From positions 1 through 9,330 of the forward strand of contig CAJKAR010000078.1 in NCBI GenBank assembly GCA_905197955.1: a stretch of DNA of 9,330 nucleotides. The letters are read 5' to 3'. Positions 6,960 through 9,330 of the stretch are shown piece by piece (the stretch's first letter is position 1; the number at the start of each line of letters is the position of its first letter). Position numbers and translations under genes: made by a program. The notes beneath the pieces were generated by a model, which saw nothing but the letters and a program-made list of their open reading frames with translations, was not told the DNA's origin and did no database searches. Origin of the DNA: an uncultured Lentisphaeria bacterium (GTDB taxonomy: Bacteria; Verrucomicrobiota; Lentisphaeria; Victivallales; UBA1829).

Positions 6960-8312
6960 TCAGGCAAAAAATTTCGGATCGATCTGATCCTTCAACGCCT
7001 CAAACATCTCATCCACCATAGCCTGGATTTCGTCAAGTCCGAGCACGGCCTGAGTCAGCGGATCCGCGGCAATGGCATGGAAGATGTCGCGCCGGCTGCA
7101 GTTCAGCGCCCCCTGCGCGCCCATGATCTGGACATTGATCATTCCGCGATTCAGATTTGCCAGCTGTTCCGGATAGTGCTCAATCCGTCCGGGGAAGATT
7201 CCACCGCCGCAGACCAGGCACGGCACCTCGACACAGGATTCCGGCGGCAGAGTCGGGATCAGGCCATGATTCATCACGTTGAGATTGGCCGCCATCGGAA
7301 GATTCTTTTCAATCGCGGCAATCACCTGAACCCCATATTCCGCGCTCGGCTTGAGATCAATCTCCTTGCTCCCATCCAGGTAGCCTTTCAGATCCTTTTC
7401 ATTCCGATGCTGAAGAACGGGGCAGATGGAAACGGAAGCTCCGGAAACTCCGGCACTCATCGTATTCCAGTCGATGCCATCTTCGATTTTCGGGAAGTCG
7501 TTGGAGCAGAACTTGTCGATCAGATCCTGACGCTTGCGGATGTACGGAATGTATTCACTGCCGTGACCGCTGGACTCCGTCGGGAAGTAGCCGAAATGAC
7601 GCATGATTTCAAAGCGGACCTTGTCGCGCTTATAAATTTCGGGGATGTCAAGGCACTTGCGCAGTTCCGGATAGAGATCTTTTCCATCGGCCTCCAGCTT
7701 CAGCATGAATGCCTGATGATTCACTCCGGCAGCATAGTAATGAAGTTTTTCGTAGGGAATCTTAAGCCAGTCGGCGATCTGCTTCGATGTACCCTGAACA
7801 CTGTGGCAGAGACCGATCACGCGAACGGTTCTGGCTCGTTTGCTGAGAGCGATCGTATTCATGGACATCGGGTTGACATAGTTCAGAAGATATGCTCCGG
7901 GGCACACCTCTTCCATGGTATCGAGGACCTCAAACAGGTCCTTGAGTGTCCGAAGTCCGCGGAACACACCGCCGGGGCCGAGAGAATCCGCAACAACCTG
8001 CTGAACACCGTATTTGGCTGGAATGGAATACTCAAGAGCCTGATGATCAATGGTACCGGAACGGAAAATCGTAATCACATAATCGGCTCCGGTCAGAGCC
8101 TTGCGCAGATCGGTGGTCTTCTCCGGATGAAAGTCAAGGTTGAGTTTGGAGGCGATCAGGCCGCAGATCGTCGCAGAGTTTTCAAGGCGCTCCGCATTGA
8201 TATCCATCAGCGTCAGCTGATTGTTCCGAAGAACCGGATCCAGAAGGATGTCCTTCATAAAGTTCTGCGCGAAGATCACTCCTCCCGCACCCACCAGAAC
8301 AATTTTTGCCAT
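6960..8312 (-). CDS. Family GH4 NAD- and metal-dependent glycosidase, MelA-like (probable alpha-galactosidase)
   Basis: Product of 450 residues, about the length of E. coli MelA. The ATG at 8312 (MAKIVLVGAGG) has AAGGAA 10 bases upstream; the frame stays open to 8708, but that 132-residue extension overlaps the divergent AraC gene and precedes the Rossmann strand, so I reject it. Motifs: nucleotide-binding VGAGGVIF (7-14), VADSLGPGG (108-115), NYVNPMS (144-150), GLCHSVQGT (167-175), GVNHQAFML (196-204) and TESSGHGSEYIPY (245-257). C169 and H199 match the metal ligands known in GH4, which cleaves by redox elimination using NAD+ and a divalent metal, usually Mn2+. CHSV after GL is the version typical of alpha-galactosidases; related clades act on alpha-glucosides or alpha-galacturonides, so the substrate is likely but not certain. 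No signal peptide, so cytoplasmic, acting on imported small glycosides. Divergent from an AraC-type regulator. Confidence 0.95.
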   Translation of the reverse strand: MAKIVLVGAGGVIFAQNFMKDILLDPVLRNNQLTLMDINAERLENSATICGLIASKLNLDFHPEKTTDLRKALTGADYVITIFRSGTIDHQALEYSIPAKYGVQQVVADSLGPGGVFRGLRTLKDLFEVLDTMEEVCPGAYLLNYVNPMSMNTIALSKRARTVRVIGLCHSVQGTSKQIADWLKIPYEKLHYYAAGVNHQAFMLKLEADGKDLYPELRKCLDIPEIYKRDKVRFEIMRHFGYFPTESSGHGSEYIPYIRKRQDLIDKFCSNDFPKIEDGIDWNTMSAGVSGASVSICPVLQHRNEKDLKGYLDGSKEIDLKPSAEYGVQVIAAIEKNLPMAANLNVMNHGLIPTLPPESCVEVPCLVCGGGIFPGRIEHYPEQLANLNRGMINVQIMGAQGALNCSRRDIFHAIAADPLTQAVLGLDEIQAMVDEMFEALKDQIDPKFFA

Positions 8313-8341
8313 TTTTTTCAGATTCCTTTTTCTGTTTATGG

Positions 8342-8371
8342 TTGAATTTTTGCGTAGCATGGAAATATTAT
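8342..8371 (+). promoter_or_regulatory. Candidate promoter of the AraC-type regulator gene
   Basis: Plus strand TTGAAT (8342-8347), 18-base spacer, TATTAT (8366-8371). Moderate match to sigma70 consensus. The start would lie near 8378, giving a leader of about 58 bases to the ATG at 8436. Its -10 element shares bases with the opposing GH4 -10 element (8367-8372), so polymerase probably cannot occupy both at once. A second, weaker possibility is the AT-rich stretch at 8406-8416. Confidence 0.4.
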
Positions 8372-8395
8372 ACAACGAACTCTTGTATTTTAGAA
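8367..8395 (-). promoter_or_regulatory. Candidate promoter of the GH4 gene
   Basis: Minus strand TATAAT at 8372-8367 is a perfect -10 box. At 17 bases upstream the -35 position reads TTCTAA, a poor match, so transcription may need an activator; a divergent AraC-family gene starts about 40 bases away. The predicted start is near 8360, leaving a leader of about 48 bases. Confidence 0.55.
8370..8388. repeat. Inverted repeat ATACAA-N7-TTGTAT in the divergent promoter region
   Basis: ATACAA (8370-8375) and TTGTAT (8383-8388) are exact reverse complements around CGAACTC. The 19-base element fills the spacer between the GH4 -10 and -35 positions and covers the likely start of the AraC transcript. 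That makes it a good operator candidate for one or both genes. AraC proteins usually bind direct repeats, so another regulator, or chance in an AT-rich gap, is possible. Confidence 0.4.
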
Positions 8396-8435
8396 GATGC
8401 ATTTTTGATTTATTAACTGGATTTTTGAGGCATTC

Positions 8436-9266
8436 ATGACACTGCAACGAAAAAAAGAATATATCTGCGGATGCTATCGGCCGGAACTGGACGGCTTTCC
8501 GAAAATTGATCTGCCGATCTATCCGCGATCCTCCGGACACTTCCGAAGACCCGGCTCTTTCCGGGAAAACATTCCTGCCGGGAAAAAAAGATTCGTCCAG
8601 ATCTTCTGGGGCATCGAAGGCGAAGGCCTTATCGAAATCAATGGAAAAAATGAAGTGCTTCATCCCGGAGAAGTTGTCTATCACCTGCCTCTGGAACCGC
8701 ATATCCATCAGTCTCTTACAGAGTCATGGGAATATCGCTGGATTACATTCGACGGGCCGAACGCTCGCGATTTCATGCTCTCCTACCACTATCCCCGCGT
8801 ATGCTTCCCCGCAGGCCCCTGCCCCCATGAAAGTTTTCTCACATTTGAAAACCTCATGCTCGAACGAACTCCGTACGCATGGAGAAAAATGTTCGCCGTC
8901 ATCTGCGATATCCTCGCTCTCGCAGGAGGTTCCAATCAGGAAGCCACTATGGAAAATAAACTCCTGGCAGAATCCATTCGAATCTGCAAGGAAAATTTCC
9001 AAAACCCGAACCTGAACGTCAACGCACTCGCGGAACGGCTTAATGTCAACCGCTCAACACTTCTCAGGATCTTTCGGAAAAAAATGGATATGGCTCCGTC
9101 TGAATATATCGGACAGCTTCGAATCCAGAACGCTGTTACACTACTCAAACAAACTCTCTTCCCGATCCGGGAAATCGCCGATCGATCCGGAATTCAAGAT
9201 GTCAATTATTTCTGTCGGATTATTAAATCTCATACGGGGCTGACCCCCTCGGAACTAAGAAAATAA
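8436..9266 (+). CDS. AraC-family transcriptional regulator with cupin-like sensor domain
   Basis: Product of 276 residues; ATG at 8436 with GAGG five bases upstream (8427-8430). The N-terminal half (about 35-130) looks like a cupin-type AraC sensor: IFWGIEGEGLIEINGKNEVLHPGEVVYHLPLEPHIH, with the PGE turn and H-I-H expected of the barrel. The C-terminal 85 residues form the double helix-turn-helix: LNVNALAERLNVNRSTLLRIFRKK (193-216) for the first unit, and IREIADRSGIQDVNYFCRIIKSHTGLTPSELR (244-275), which follows the AraC signature, for the second. It is transcribed away from the GH4 gene with overlapping promoters, the usual sign that it controls its neighbour, probably as an activator responding to an alpha-glycoside or its sugar. 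No metabolic gene follows it in the window. Confidence 0.93.
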   Translation: MTLQRKKEYICGCYRPELDGFPKIDLPIYPRSSGHFRRPGSFRENIPAGKKRFVQIFWGIEGEGLIEINGKNEVLHPGEVVYHLPLEPHIHQSLTESWEYRWITFDGPNARDFMLSYHYPRVCFPAGPCPHESFLTFENLMLERTPYAWRKMFAVICDILALAGGSNQEATMENKLLAESIRICKENFQNPNLNVNALAERLNVNRSTLLRIFRKKMDMAPSEYIGQLRIQNAVTLLKQTLFPIREIADRSGIQDVNYFCRIIKSHTGLTPSELRK

Positions 9267-9275
9267 AACGCTTTT

Positions 9276-9304
9276 GGGTTGGTGGCTTCTCGCCCCCAAC
9301 ACCC
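9276..9304. terminator. Hairpin after the AraC gene, possible terminator
   Basis: GGG-TTGG-T-GGC (9276-9286) pairs with GCC-C-CCAA-CA-CCC (9292-9304) around the loop TTCTC: ten pairs with one internal mismatch and a small bulge. It lies 10 bases after the stop codon. There is no T run after it on the plus strand; on the minus strand the sequence beyond it is T-rich (TTTTATTTT a few bases away), so it may serve converging transcription from the right. Terminator function is plausible but not proven. Confidence 0.4.
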
Positions 9305-9308
9305 CTCG

Positions 9309-9327
9309 GCAGGACCACAGGCCCTGC
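9309..9327. repeat. Second small GC-rich hairpin at the window edge
   Basis: GCAGG (9309-9313) and CCTGC (9323-9327) pair around a 9-base loop. Together with the hairpin at 9276-9304 it makes a compact GC-rich double-hairpin block unlike the AT-rich gaps elsewhere in the window. It could be part of a dispersed intergenic repeat that continues past the window; only one copy is visible here. Confidence 0.3.
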
Positions 9328-9330
9328 ACC

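Noticed and set aside
6864..8345. 493-codon open frame on the plus strand
   Set aside because: Antisense to the GH4 gene, whose motifs are unmistakable. The plus-strand frame runs through the GH4 terminator and has no family resemblance.
8313..8708. N-terminal extension of the GH4 frame by 132 residues
   Set aside because: It overlaps the AraC gene in antisense and crosses the divergent promoters. GH4 proteins begin at the Rossmann strand (MAKIVLVGAGG), and 8312 has its own ribosome site.
1..9330. CRISPR array, tRNA, rRNA, insertion sequence or prophage genes
   Set aside because: No regularly spaced repeats, tRNA-like cloverleaf, transposase motifs or terminal inverted repeats were seen on either strand by eye.

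Overview
The window looks like an accessory carbohydrate-use region from a member of the PVC bacteria, most likely Lentisphaerota (Victivallis-like). This rests on one strong clue: a small protein with a type IV pilin-like N-terminus (FTLIELLVVIA...) and a C-terminal H-X9-DG motif. That class is greatly expanded in Lentisphaerota and Planctomycetota, where it often sits beside regulators and secreted polysaccharide-degrading enzymes. The taxon is an inference; there is no rRNA or other phylogenetic marker here.

There are five protein genes in three apparent transcription units. Unit A (minus strand, about 6810 down to 98) reads, in order of transcription: a GntR-type winged-helix regulator with a LacI-like sensor domain (6748-5675), a pseudopilin-like H-X9-DG protein (5646-4879), and a giant secreted protein of 1573 residues with an apparent beta-sandwich plus alpha-barrel carbohydrate-active core (4819-98). 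The gaps are only 28 and 59 bases and show no terminator. The unit starts at a perfect consensus sigma70 promoter (TTGACA, 17 bases, TATAAT). A GTGGTAA direct repeat with a 10-base period lies between the expected transcription start and the start codon, which suggests autoregulation.

Unit B (minus strand, 8312-6960) is a single gene for a family GH4 NAD- and metal-dependent glycosidase, closest in motifs to MelA-type alpha-galactosidases. It ends in a clear intrinsic terminator. Unit C (plus strand, 8436-9266) is an AraC-family regulator transcribed divergently from the GH4 gene. The 123-base gap between B and C holds overlapping back-to-back -10 elements and a perfect inverted repeat, ATACAA-N7-TTGTAT.

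A reasonable working model is that the giant exported protein acts on a complex glycan outside the cytoplasm, the sensor-domain regulator responds to a released sugar, and the cytoplasmic GH4 enzyme cleaves imported alpha-glycosides under control of the AraC protein. No transporter, sulfatase or sugar kinase lies in the window, so the substrate and the link between units A and B are unproven. All intergenic gaps are shorter than 300 bases. Both ends of the window carry hairpins outside the genes.
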